From assembly GCF_900162615.1 (NCBI RefSeq), contig NZ_FUFN01000010.1, positions 1,890,519 to 1,954,518 on the forward strand: a DNA stretch of 64,000 nt. The letters are read 5' to 3'. The position numbers and the translations under genes are program-made. The notes beneath the pieces are model-generated. The model saw only the letters and a program-made list of their open reading frames with translations, was not told where the DNA came from and made no database searches. Source of the stretch: Virgibacillus proomii (lineage in GTDB: Bacteria; Bacillota; Bacilli; Bacillales; Amphibacillaceae). Positions 26,210 through 34,547 of the stretch are shown in pieces (the first letter of the stretch is position 1; each line of letters starts with the position of its first letter).

Positions 26210-26458
26210 TTGAAAAAATATTATATAACATTTATTATGAACGATGGCTCAGAAATAGCAATTGAAGAAGAAAGAGAAAGTAAAAATGACTTTTTCTTTA
26301 GTTTAAAACGATATGATTCTAAATGGTATAAAAGTAGTAATACAATTATTAATTTAGATAATGTAAATAGTATTGTTCTACAATCCGAGATGGAAAAAAA
26401 TCAACCTCAAAAAGATAATGAAGCTAACTCAAAAGCTTTAAGAAGCACAGTTTGGTGA
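26210..26458 (+). CDS. Small hypothetical protein, 82 residues
   Basis: Not recognised. Starts LKKYYITFIMNDGSEIAIEE after GGGGAGGTG with TTG at 26210 (GTG at 26201 overlaps the ribosome site). It is rich in Lys, Glu, Asn and Ser with beta-strand-like alternation in the first half, and a short hydrophilic tail. No signal peptide or membrane helix. It stands alone, followed by a hairpin (AGGAGCAA 26478 / TTGCTCCT 26521). The good ribosome site supports it as real. Confidence 0.55.
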   Translation: MKKYYITFIMNDGSEIAIEEERESKNDFFFSLKRYDSKWYKSSNTIINLDNVNSIVLQSEMEKNQPQKDNEANSKALRSTVW

Positions 26459-26661
26459 CAGTTTAGTTTCCATCCTTAGGAGCAAGAATACGTGAAAACG
26501 ACATATTTTCACTATTGTTGCTCCTGTGAAAAGGATGTTTGTATGTAAATACGTAAATGATTATTTGAAGTGCAGTGGCTGCCTTATTAAAGTCGGACCA
26601 CCTTTATACGTTGCTTGCAATCTTTAAAATTTGAAATAGATTGGGTAAGTGCTCTAAAATA

Positions 26662-26757
26662 GTTAAGCGCTTTATCCACCGCTTATAATCACAAACAATT
26701 CTGTCTATCCAATTCCTGCTAAACTATTTTTTTTGAAATCAAAGGAAAGCGCTTAAC
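26662..26757 (+). promoter_or_regulatory. Two inverted LacI/CcpA-type operators before iolG-like gene
   Basis: GTTAAGCGCTTT (26662-26673) and its reverse complement form AAAGCGCTTAAC (26746-26757), 84 bp apart. The AAGCGCTT core is typical of LacI-family and cre sites. The second lies 46 bp before the start codon. No LacI-type gene lies nearby. Confidence 0.6.
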
Positions 26758-26803
26758 CGAGGAGTATTCTTAAAAAGGAAAGACCTAGGGGGAGAATAGA
26801 AAA

Positions 26804-27826
26804 ATGAAGAAAATTACTGTTGGCGTGATTGGAGCGGGAAGAATTGGTCAATTACATGCCAATAATTTATTACGATCTGATGTTTATGAATTAAAGATAT
26901 TAGCTGATGTTTATACAGATCATTTAAAAGAAACAAACTTCGCAAAAAATATTCAGAATATTACCAATGATGTTGAAGTTATTTTTGAAGATCCTGATAT
27001 TGACGCTGTGTTTATTTGTTCTTCTACAGATACACATGTGGATTATATTAAACGTGCTGCAAGATGTAATAAACATGTTTTTTGTGAGAAGCCGATTAGT
27101 TTAGATGTTGTTTTAACCAAAGAGGCACTAAAAGTCGTTCATCAATGTGGTGTGAAACTTCAAGTTGGTTTTAATCGTCGTTTTGATAAACACTTTCGCT
27201 CCGTTCGTAAACTGATCCAAGAAGATAAAATTGGTAAATTACATGTTGTGAAAATTACTTCTCGTGACCCGCAAATCCCTCCAGAATCCTATATAAAACG
27301 TTCAGGAGGAATGTTTAGGGATATGACGATACATGATTTTGATATGGTTCGGTATTTAACGGGTAGTGAGGTAGCTGAAGTTCATGTGAAAGCTGCAAAT
27401 TTAATTGATCCGGTATTTTCTAAATATGATGATGTCGATACTGCAATTATTACACTCATTCTGCATAATGGAGCCATGGCTGTAATTGATAGTTCTCGTC
27501 AGGCTGTTTATGGATATGATCAACGTATTGAGGTGTTTGGCAGTAATGGAGCTATTGAAGTAGACAACGAAGTGGAGACAAATATAAAAGTCTCGACAAA
27601 AAATTCTATTTCTATTAATCATCCAAAATTATTTTTTCTTGAACGGTATAGGGATACTTATATTGCGGAAATAAATGAATTTGCACATGTAATCGATAAT
27701 AAAGCTGAACTTTCATGTAGCGGTGAAGACAGTTATCAAGCTGAATTACTAGCTATGGCAGCTTATAAATCATGGAAAGAAAATAGAACTATATCCATGT
27801 CTGAAATACTTGAGGTTTATACATAA
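26804..27826 (+). CDS. iolG: Inositol 2-dehydrogenase-like Gfo/Idh/MocA oxidoreductase
   Basis: NAD-dependent sugar/inositol dehydrogenase. 340 residues. Rossmann motif GVIGAGRIGQLH at the N-terminus; catalytic lysine in CEKPIS near residue 97; GGMFRDMTIHDFDMVRYL carries the Asp-His pair of inositol dehydrogenases. ATG 26804 has GGGGGAG upstream. It stands alone, not in an iol cluster, so the substrate is inferred from similarity only; scyllo- or other inositols are possible. The paired operators suggest sugar-type control. Confidence 0.8.
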   Translation: MKKITVGVIGAGRIGQLHANNLLRSDVYELKILADVYTDHLKETNFAKNIQNITNDVEVIFEDPDIDAVFICSSTDTHVDYIKRAARCNKHVFCEKPISLDVVLTKEALKVVHQCGVKLQVGFNRRFDKHFRSVRKLIQEDKIGKLHVVKITSRDPQIPPESYIKRSGGMFRDMTIHDFDMVRYLTGSEVAEVHVKAANLIDPVFSKYDDVDTAIITLILHNGAMAVIDSSRQAVYGYDQRIEVFGSNGAIEVDNEVETNIKVSTKNSISINHPKLFFLERYRDTYIAEINEFAHVIDNKAELSCSGEDSYQAELLAMAAYKSWKENRTISMSEILEVYT

Positions 27827-28131
27827 CATCATGTTTAGACATTACAATAGATAGATAATAAAATTTGTCTAACAAGCTCTAGTATGCAGTTCAAAAAAAG
27901 TTATTTCAAAATTATTATAAAAACTAACGAAACATTTATCATTATTATCTACTATAAAGTAGCTGAAGCAGGGCAGGATTAAACAATTACAATAATTAAT
28001 TTTAAATGAACTGGGATATGGACAAACCAATGTAATAGGTATCTCTTAATAAAAAGAAACATAGGACAAACTACTTCCTACATAGGCTAGTTAATGTAAC
28101 GTAACCAACAAACAAAGAGTAGGTGAGTTAT
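27827..28131. other. Gap before Mn-catalase with possible PerR-like site
   Basis: TCAAAATTATTATAA (27906-27920) fits the PerR consensus nTAnAAnnATTnTAn with one mismatch, but it is 210 bp upstream of the catalase start in very AT-rich sequence, so chance is likely. No ORF. Confidence 0.25.
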
Positions 28132-28992
28132 TTGTTTTATCATGTGAAGGAATTACAGTATCATGCTAAACCAGAGCGACCAGATCCGGTATATGCAAAA
28201 AAGTTACAGGAAATACTCGGGGGACAGTTTGGCGAGATTTCAGTAATGATGCAGTATTTATTTCAAGGATGGAATATACGTGGTAATGGAAAATACAAGG
28301 ATTTATTAATGGATACAGGTACAGAAGAAATCGCACACGTAGAAATGATTGCAACAATGATAGCTAGATTATTAGATGGAGCGCCAGATGTCGAATTGGA
28401 AGACGCTGCTAAAGACCCGATTATTGCTGCAATCCTTGGTGGATCGAATCCACAGCATGCGATCGTTTCCGGACTCGGAGCAATGCCAGGAGATAGTGTT
28501 GGAAACCGCTGGACAGCAGATTATATCATTGCCAGTGGAAATTTACTAGCTGATTTTAGGGCAAACTTGAATGCTGAATCACAAGGACGCCTCCAAGTAG
28601 CTCGATTATATGAGATGACCAATGATCGCGGGGTAAGAGATATGCTTTCGTGGTTATTGGCAAGAGATACCATGCATCAAAACCAATGGTACGCAGCGAT
28701 TTGTGAATTAGAAGAGAAGGAAAACATTGTAGTACCAAGTACATTTCCTCGGGAGTTAGAAAAGCAGCAAGTATCTTATACACTTTTCAATTTTTCCCAA
28801 GGAGAAGCAAGTGCAACAGGAAGGTGGGCACATGGCAGAAGTATGGACGGGTATGGAAACTTTAATTATATTGACAAGCCAATTGCTTTTGGAGAAGTAC
28901 CGCATCTAAAGCCGGCTCCAAAATATATTTATAATACCCCTTTATGGGCTTTAAGAACATCGGATGACTCACCTGATCCGAATATGAAATAA
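28132..28992 (+). CDS. ydbD: Manganese catalase (YdbD-like)
   Basis: Di-manganese (non-haem) catalase, disproportionates hydrogen peroxide. 286 residues. Metal-ligand helices are visible: LGGQFGEISVMMQYLFQG, TEEIAHVEMIATMIARL, NLNAESQGRLQVARLYEMT and ARDTMHQNQW. I chose TTG 28132, which gives MFYHVKELQYHAKPERPDP in register with YdbD; a GTG at 28123 is also in frame. Possibly spore associated. Ends at a bidirectional terminator shared with lexA. Confidence 0.92.
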   Translation: MFYHVKELQYHAKPERPDPVYAKKLQEILGGQFGEISVMMQYLFQGWNIRGNGKYKDLLMDTGTEEIAHVEMIATMIARLLDGAPDVELEDAAKDPIIAAILGGSNPQHAIVSGLGAMPGDSVGNRWTADYIIASGNLLADFRANLNAESQGRLQVARLYEMTNDRGVRDMLSWLLARDTMHQNQWYAAICELEEKENIVVPSTFPRELEKQQVSYTLFNFSQGEASATGRWAHGRSMDGYGNFNYIDKPIAFGEVPHLKPAPKYIYNTPLWALRTSDDSPDPNMK

Positions 28993-29050
28993 TTCATAGC
29001 TTTCGTTAAATGAAAAAATTTTTACTTTTCGTATTTGAAAGCTAACCTAG

Positions 29051-29078
29051 AAAAAAACTGCCTTTTGGCAGTTTTTTA
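29051..29078. terminator. Bidirectional terminator, catalase / lexA
   Basis: AAAAAACTGCC tttt GGCAGTTTTTT; T runs on both strands. It overlaps the last codon of lexA. Confidence 0.93.
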
Positions 29079-29699
29079 ATGAATATTTCTATATAAGCCT
29101 ATCACTTTACCTAAAATCGTAACTTCTTTATAGATTAAAGGATCCATCATCGAATTTTCAGGTTGTAGACGAAAATGATCTTTTTCTTTAAAGAAACGCT
29201 TAACAGTTGCTTCATTTTCCGTGGTCATGGCAACGACGATATCCCCATTTTCAGCAATGTTTTGTTGCTTCACAATTACCATATCGCCATCTAAAATACC
29301 TGCTTCTATCATACTTTCCCCTTCAATTACTAAAACAAACAGATTATCATCAGGGCTCGAACTATTTGCTGGTATTGGCAAAAATTCTTCAATATTCTCC
29401 ACTGCAGTAATAGGTAAACCAGCAGTAACTTTTCCAATTACTGGAACGTAACGTGCTTCTTCCTTGTGAATCGAAGCATCTTCACCTAAATCTAGTATTT
29501 CAATTGCTCTTGGCTTGGTAGGATCTCTTCTGATATAGCCTTTATCTTCAAGCCTTGCTAAGTGACCGTGAACAGTTGAACTCGACGCTAAGCCAACTGC
29601 TTTCGCAATTTCACGGACAGACGGTGGATAACCTTTATTCATAACTTCTTCTTTAATATAATCTAAAATCATTTGCTGTCTTTTGGAGAGTTTAGTCAT
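29076..29699 (-). CDS. lexA: SOS repressor LexA
   Basis: Represses SOS genes and self-cleaves when RecA filaments form. 207 residues. Winged-helix N-terminus MTKLSKRQQMILDYIKEEVM and VGLASSSTVHGHLARLEDKG; cleavage site Ala-Gly in VTAGLPITA near residue 92; catalytic Ser in EGESMIEAGI and Lys in VAMTTENEATVKRFF. The ATG at 29699 follows AGGTGATAG; a longer in-frame start at 29717 is not supported by homology. Divergent from the SOS peptide and yneB, sharing an operator region. Confidence 0.97.
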   Translation of the reverse strand: MTKLSKRQQMILDYIKEEVMNKGYPPSVREIAKAVGLASSSTVHGHLARLEDKGYIRRDPTKPRAIEILDLGEDASIHKEEARYVPVIGKVTAGLPITAVENIEEFLPIPANSSSPDDNLFVLVIEGESMIEAGILDGDMVIVKQQNIAENGDIVVAMTTENEATVKRFFKEKDHFRLQPENSMMDPLIYKEVTILGKVIGLYRNIH

Positions 29700-29761
29700 G
29701 TATCTATCACCTCGCACATAGAATTAATTAATCTTAGTTTACCATTAGAAAATAAGTTACG

Positions 29762-29840
29762 CAAACATTCGTTCGAAAAAACACTTGACAAGATCATACG
29801 TTCGTGACATACTTTGATTAAACACGCGAACAAGAGTTCT
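29762..29840. promoter_or_regulatory. lexA / SOS-peptide divergent operators
   Basis: Minus-strand box CGAACGAATGTTTG (29762-29775), 13 of 14 to CGAACRNRYGTTYC, 63 nt before lexA. A half-degenerate box CGAACGTATGATC (minus, 29792-29804). Plus-strand CGAACAAGAGTTCT (29827-29840), 26 nt before the small peptide gene. Typical of a LexA autoregulated divergent region. Confidence 0.85.
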
Positions 29841-29865
29841 GTTATAGAATAAGGAGGCCATTATC

Positions 29866-29958
29866 ATGTTTCAAAAACTAACGAAAACAGATGTATTTTA
29901 TCTTGTAGGTTTTGCATTTACATTAGGTTTCTTATATTATTCTATTATGATTAGTTAA
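29866..29958 (+). CDS. 30-residue SOS-controlled membrane peptide in the yneA position
   Basis: ATG 29866, MFQKLTKTDVFYLVGFAFTL and ten more residues, stop 29956-29958. AAGGAGG lies 8 nt upstream. A short basic head and one hydrophobic segment (residues 10-29) predict a single membrane helix. In B. subtilis this locus encodes YneA (about 105 residues, membrane helix plus LysM), the SOS cell-division inhibitor; Staphylococcus has SosA (about 77 residues). Here no LysM or extracellular part is left. It could be a minimal inhibitor or a truncated remnant; the intact ribosome site, SOS box and operon with yneB favour a working peptide. Confidence 0.7.
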   Translation: MFQKLTKTDVFYLVGFAFTLGFLYYSIMIS

Positions 29959-29982
29959 TTTGTAAAAAAGGAGTTTAAGAAA

Positions 29983-30621
29983 GTGAGAGCAGTTATCTAC
30001 TGTCGTGTGAGTACAGATAAACAAACACAAGAGACATCACTTGAAAGGCAAAAGCAGGAGTTAATAGAGTTAGCAGCGAATCACCAATTTACCATAGTAG
30101 AATGCATTCAAGAGCAGGAGAGTGGATACAGCATTGAACGTGAAGGAATCTTTCAACTGCTCGATTTATTTTCTGATAAAAAAGCAGATTGTTTACTTAT
30201 TCAAGATGAAACAAGACTAGGGAGAGGAAATACAAAAATCGCACTGTTTCATCAATTACATAAACTAAATATTCCAATCTATACTTCCTATCATAATGGG
30301 AAATTAGAGTTATCGGAGGCAGATTCCATGGTACTGCAAATTGTTGGAATTGTAGAGGAGTATCAACGAAAAATACATAATGCCAAAATAAAACGTGGAA
30401 TGAAAAGAGCAATTGAATCAGGATACGATCCAAGTAAAAATCTTTCCAACCAACATAAAGCTCCCGGAAGAGAAAGAAAGGACTTTCCAATAGGAGAAGT
30501 CATCCGGCTTAGACAAAATAATTTAACATTTGCGGAAATCGCCTCTACTTTGACTGGATTAGGTTATCCAGTATCAAAGGCAACTGTACATCGAAGATAT
30601 CAAGAATACCAAAATACTTGA
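29983..30621 (+). CDS. yneB: Serine recombinase/resolvase-like YneB
   Basis: SOS-operon protein of unknown role with a serine resolvase fold. 212 residues. N-terminus MRAVIYCRVSTDKQTQ holds the catalytic Ser, RLGRGNTK the active-site arginines; the C-terminal segment (GEVIRLRQNNLTFAEIASTL and KATVHRRYQ) is a helix-turn-helix. GTG 29983 follows AAAGGAG. It lies 24 bp after the 30-residue peptide, as yneA-yneB in B. subtilis. Confidence 0.92.
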   Translation: MRAVIYCRVSTDKQTQETSLERQKQELIELAANHQFTIVECIQEQESGYSIEREGIFQLLDLFSDKKADCLLIQDETRLGRGNTKIALFHQLHKLNIPIYTSYHNGKLELSEADSMVLQIVGIVEEYQRKIHNAKIKRGMKRAIESGYDPSKNLSNQHKAPGRERKDFPIGEVIRLRQNNLTFAEIASTLTGLGYPVSKATVHRRYQEYQNT

Positions 30622-30725
30622 ATATCCCATATATTATCAGTAAGATAGATGGATGAGAATTTAATTTTAGTTCTTGTCATTTTATTTTATTGTTGATTAT
30701 GATTGTAAATAGATCTTGCTAGTGC

Positions 30726-30912
30726 ATGTTCAAAAAGAGGAGAAATAGACCTGCAAAGTTCAAGGGACAGTCTCCATTAACGCAGTATCACCTGAGGTGC
30801 TAGAAACAAGCCAATTAAAAACCTTGGTCTCAGGTAAAAGCTAGACATACTTCACCCCAGAGTACTCGGGTTCCTATCTAAATCTAACGTATGTGTTAGG
30901 TTTTTTGAACAT
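30726..30912. mobile_element. MITE-like element with 11-bp terminal inverted repeats
   Basis: ATGTTCAAAAA (30726-30736) and TTTTTGAACAT (30902-30912) are perfect inverted repeats bounding 187 bp without an ORF. Internal arms: CCTGAG/CTCAGG and CTAAC/GTTAG next to the T run at the right end. It separates yneB from ynzC, adjacent in B. subtilis. Only one copy is in the window, so mobility is inferred. Confidence 0.5.
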
Positions 30913-30991
30913 CCTCTACTAGCAGAAACCTTTAAATATACGACTATTATAGTATCATATGCTATTGCTAATTTAGTAGGGAGGAATATCA

Positions 30992-31228
30992 ATGCTTTCA
31001 AAAGCAAAAATTGAGCGAATTAATCAGTTAGCACGAAAAGCAAAAACAGATGGTCTTACAATTAAAGAACAAAATGAGCAGAAAAAATTAAGACATGAAT
31101 ATTTACAAGGTGTCAGAGCCTCATTTAAGAACCACTTTAAATCAATGAAAGTAGTTGACCCTGAGGGGAATGATGTGACACCTGAAAAAGTAAAAGCTCT
31201 GCAAAAAAAGTATAATAATGGTTTTTAG
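30992..31228 (+). CDS. ynzC: DUF896 protein YnzC
   Basis: Small two-helix protein of unknown function, SOS-coregulated with yneAB in B. subtilis. 78 residues; AKIERINQLARKAK, KKLRHEYLQGVRASFKNHFK and VVDPEGNDVTPEK are the family signatures. ATG 30992 has GGGAGGAAT upstream. The element at 30726-30912 may cut it off from the SOS promoter. A hairpin (CCTACTT ... AAGTAGG, 31242-31288) follows. Confidence 0.93.
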   Translation: MLSKAKIERINQLARKAKTDGLTIKEQNEQKKLRHEYLQGVRASFKNHFKSMKVVDPEGNDVTPEKVKALQKKYNNGF

Positions 31229-31345
31229 AAGATGTACAGACCTACTTGGTTATAAGTGTATGATTTCACTTGTAGCAAAGTAGGTTTCGTTATAGAATGG
31301 ATAGAGGGTGAAAACAGCTTTAAATATGAAAGGAGACACAACTAT

Positions 31346-33349
31346 ATGTCAAATGAGATTGAACAAAAATCAATTAATACGATACGAACTTTGTCTATTG
31401 ATGCTATCGAACATGCAAATTCAGGTCATCCGGGACTTCCGATGGGAGCTGCACCGATGGCTTACACCTTATGGACAGATTTTATGAACCATAATCCAAA
31501 GCATTCCAAATGGTTTAACCGTGATCGTTTTATCCTGTCAGCTGGTCATGGATCGATGTTACTATATAGTCTACTACATTTATCAGGATACGATGTTACA
31601 ATAGATGATTTAAAATCTTTCCGTCAATGGGGATCGAAAACACCTGGTCATCCAGAGGTTCATCATACAGATGGAGTGGAAGCTACGACCGGGCCATTAG
31701 GACAAGGTATTGCTATGGCAGTGGGTATGGCAATGGCAGAAGCTCATCTTGCAGCAAAATTTAACAAGGATGACTTAGAGGTTGTTGATCATTATACGTA
31801 TGCATTAGTTAGTGATGGAGATTTAATGGAAGGTATTTCACATGAAGCGGCATCACTAGCAGGTCATTTAGGTTTAGGAAAATTGATAGCTCTTTATGAT
31901 TCTAATGACATTTCACTTGATGGTGACCTTCATCGTTCATTCTCAGAAAATACCGAACAGCGTTTTAAAGCATATGGTTGGCAAGTACTAACTGTAAAAG
32001 ATGGAAACGACGTAGATTCAATTCGGGAAGCAATCAAAACTGCTCAAGAAAATACCGAGCAACCGACATTGATTGAGGTAAAAACGATAATTGGTTACGG
32101 ATCACCAAACAAATCCGCTTCCTCTGCTTCTCACGGTTCTCCACTTGGTAAAGATGAAGTGAAGTTAACCAAAGAATTTTATAAATGGACACATGAAGAC
32201 TTCTATGTTCCAGAAGAAGTATACGAAGACTTTAATGAAAAGATTGTTAAAAAAGGACAAGCATTAGAAAAAGAATGGAATGAGATTTTAACTAAGTATA
32301 AAGAAAAGTATCCAGAATTAGCAAGAGAATTGGAACTAGCAATAAATAATGAACTGCCTGAAGGTTGGGATAAGGAACTGCCACAATTTGATCCGGAAGA
32401 AGCTGCACTTGCTACAAGAGCATCTTCAGGTAAAGTTTTGAATGCTATTGCTAAAGCTGTGCCTAACTTCTTTGGGGGTAGCGCTGACTTAGCTGGATCT
32501 AATAAAACAACGATTAATGATGAAGATGATTTCTCCCGTCAGAATTATGCCGGTAGAAATATTTGGTTTGGGGTACGTGAACATGCAATGGGGGCTGCAT
32601 TAAACGGTATGGCATTACATGGAGGATTACGCGTTTATGGTGGAACATTCTTCGTATTTAGCGATTATTTGCGTCCTTCCATTCGACTAGCTGCATTAAT
32701 GAAAACGCCTGTAACTTATGTATTAACACATGATTCCATTGCAGTAGGAGAAGATGGTCCAACTCATGAACCAATTGAACATCTGGCTTCATTAAGAGCT
32801 CTGCCAGGGTTATCACTTATTAGACCAGCAGACGGTAATGAAACACAAGCTGCTTGGCGTTTAGCATTAGAATCTAAAGATAAACCAACAGCACTTGTGC
32901 TAAGCAGGCAGAACTTACCAACTCTATCAGGGACGAAAGAGCATGCTTATGAAGGTGTTAAAAAAGGTGCATACATTATTAGTGATGCTGAAAAAGAAAT
33001 ACCAGATGCAATATTGTTAGCAACTGGTTCTGAAGTACAATTAGCTGTTCGTGCACAAGCAGTGCTTAAAGAAAAAAATATCGATGTACGCGTTGTTAGC
33101 ATACCATCCTGGGATCGTTTTAATGCTCAAGATGAGAGTTACAAAACAAAAGTTCTTCCTCCTGAAGTTAAAAATCGAGTTGCTATTGAAATGGCTGCTC
33201 CATTCGGCTGGGAACGTTATGTTGGCGAGCATGGTAAAATAATCGGTATCCATACATTTGGAGCTTCCGCAAAAGGTGAAAAAGTGATAGAAGAATATGG
33301 ATTTACTGTAGAGAATGTGGTGAAGCATGTGGAATCACTAATAAAATAA
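31346..33349 (+). CDS. tkt: Transketolase
   Basis: Thiamine-diphosphate enzyme of the pentose phosphate pathway, moving two-carbon units between sugar phosphates. 667 residues. IDAIEHANSGHPGLPMGAAP near the N-terminus, the ThDP/Mg motif SDGDLMEGISHEA near residue 155, catalytic FGVREHAMGAALNG near 410, THDSIAVGEDGPTHEP and the C-terminal domain. ATG 31346 has AAAGGAGAC upstream; the frame is open 90 bp further upstream without a ribosome site. Own terminator. Confidence 0.98.
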   Translation: MSNEIEQKSINTIRTLSIDAIEHANSGHPGLPMGAAPMAYTLWTDFMNHNPKHSKWFNRDRFILSAGHGSMLLYSLLHLSGYDVTIDDLKSFRQWGSKTPGHPEVHHTDGVEATTGPLGQGIAMAVGMAMAEAHLAAKFNKDDLEVVDHYTYALVSDGDLMEGISHEAASLAGHLGLGKLIALYDSNDISLDGDLHRSFSENTEQRFKAYGWQVLTVKDGNDVDSIREAIKTAQENTEQPTLIEVKTIIGYGSPNKSASSASHGSPLGKDEVKLTKEFYKWTHEDFYVPEEVYEDFNEKIVKKGQALEKEWNEILTKYKEKYPELARELELAINNELPEGWDKELPQFDPEEAALATRASSGKVLNAIAKAVPNFFGGSADLAGSNKTTINDEDDFSRQNYAGRNIWFGVREHAMGAALNGMALHGGLRVYGGTFFVFSDYLRPSIRLAALMKTPVTYVLTHDSIAVGEDGPTHEPIEHLASLRALPGLSLIRPADGNETQAAWRLALESKDKPTALVLSRQNLPTLSGTKEHAYEGVKKGAYIISDAEKEIPDAILLATGSEVQLAVRAQAVLKEKNIDVRVVSIPSWDRFNAQDESYKTKVLPPEVKNRVAIEMAAPFGWERYVGEHGKIIGIHTFGASAKGEKVIEEYGFTVENVVKHVESLIK

Positions 33350-33350
33350 A

Positions 33351-33387
33351 AAAAAGAATGGTCTAGTTTTAGGCCATTCTTTTTTTG
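33351..33387 (+). terminator. tkt terminator
   Basis: Stem AAAAAGAATGG / CCATTCTTTTT, 12-nt loop, followed by a T run. Confidence 0.9.
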
Positions 33388-33388
33388 C

Positions 33389-33655
33389 TCTATAGGAAAG
33401 TATAAAACTTTAGGCTTTATCCCGCATGTAAGGTGCCGTAAGTTTCCCACTTCAAGTCCTGAATTGATACAAAAGAGTCTAAGTGGGAGAAAACGGCCTA
33501 AATGCCCGATTGGTTCAAGGGCCTTTAGGTCATACCCTTGTGGTACTAACATTCCGTGTAAAAAGCATTCCACGGAATAAAGTTTCACTTTATCGTATAA
33601 GAAAAACGATAGCTTTCGTCATAAAGACTTGGCTACAAGCCAAGTTTTTCTAAGT
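33389..33655 (+). repeat. Module C copy split by element B2
   Basis: Left half CTATAGGAAAGTATAAAACT to CTTTAT (33389-33420); right half CGTATAAGAAAAACGATAGC and the terminator hairpin ACTTGGC tacaa GCCAAGTTTTT (to 33650). Joined, the halves match the unbroken copy at 47055-47115 around TTTATCGTA. Confidence 0.85.
33421..33593 (+). mobile_element. Family B palindrome-associated element, copy B2
   Basis: 173 bp from CCCGCATG to CACTTTAT, preceded by TTTAT (33416-33420). Right hairpin CATTCCGTG / CACGGAATA; left stem AGGTGCCGT against ACGGCCT (2-nt loss). Clean insertion into module C with no extra target duplication beyond the TTTAT that ends the element. Confidence 0.85.
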
Positions 33656-33739
33656 GGAGAAGTTAAAACATAGGCTGGGCTACCGGTACGGACTTTTCGT
33701 TTGTGCTATTAACCTATAAAAATTTGTCTACAGCAATAC

Positions 33740-33805
33740 TTCGACAAAAGAAGTGGTTAATTTTTTTATAATGTGACAGTTTTTTAATCATAGAATCTGT
33801 ATAAT
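33740..33805 (+). promoter_or_regulatory. Candidate Spo0A box and -10 before sirA
   Basis: TTCGACA (33740-33746) is a perfect 0A box (reverse of TGTCGAA). A TATAAT at 33800-33805 lies 54 bp downstream, without a clear -35. sirA is induced by Spo0A-P in B. subtilis, which fits. Confidence 0.55.
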
Positions 33806-34046
33806 AGTTTTTACTCTATCCCATATTAAAAGAGAAAACCACTACTCTTTTCGTATGTTATTTGGAGAGAAAGTAGGGGCGATTAATGACCACTATTAGA
33901 AGACGGATTGGAGCAATAAATTGTTGGAGAGAATTTTTAAACATCTTCACGTAAAGTTACGAAAGAAAAGTAACTTCCAATATAAGATAAGGGTGAAGTG
34001 TCTAAATGGTCATGTAAAGGGATTATTAATGGAGGAGGTAAAGGCG

Positions 34047-34502
34047 ATGTATACGTATTCTATTTATTGGTTAACTGAAGAAGTGGCGATTCGTTATTTT
34101 CACAAGAGCGGGTTGTTATATCGATTTTTAAAAGAATATATAAAGCAGCCTAATCGGATAGATTTAAGAAAACAATTTGAATATATTACGTATCGTTTTT
34201 GTCGTGAAGAGATTGTAGCATATATGAAACAACAAAAACGTATAAATTGCATCGATTATATCGACAAACGAAATATGAAACTATATAATAGAGAAGCGTT
34301 TATTACTTTACATATTGATGAGAGACAGTTAAAATTTCGATGCGAAACCTTGGAAGATGCTGAGGAGTTACTATTTCCATTGTTACGTAGATATGAACCA
34401 ATGCTTTTTATAGTTGGTGAAAATATATGTAATTTTGGCTGGATAACTCCATTTCTAAAATACAGGCAAACGGAAGAAGAAGTATTGTTTTCTTTTCGTT
34501 GA
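34047..34502 (+). CDS. sirA: Sporulation inhibitor of replication SirA
   Basis: Binds DnaA domain I at the onset of sporulation and blocks new rounds of replication. 151 residues against 148 in B. subtilis. N-terminus MYTYSIYWLTEEVAIRYFHK and C-terminal half LFIVGENICNFGW match the family, though overall conservation is low. ATG 34047 has GGAGGAGG upstream; an in-frame TTG at 33921 precedes without site. Context between tkt and yneF confirms. Confidence 0.88.
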   Translation: MYTYSIYWLTEEVAIRYFHKSGLLYRFLKEYIKQPNRIDLRKQFEYITYRFCREEIVAYMKQQKRINCIDYIDKRNMKLYNREAFITLHIDERQLKFRCETLEDAEELLFPLLRRYEPMLFIVGENICNFGWITPFLKYRQTEEEVLFSFR

Positions 34503-34547
34503 TTTACTATACTGTATAAGAGACAACACGAAGGAGGAAAGCTTTTC

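Noticed and set aside
27906..27920. PerR box controlling Mn-catalase
   Set aside because: Too far upstream (210 bp) and in AT-rich sequence where such a match is expected by chance.
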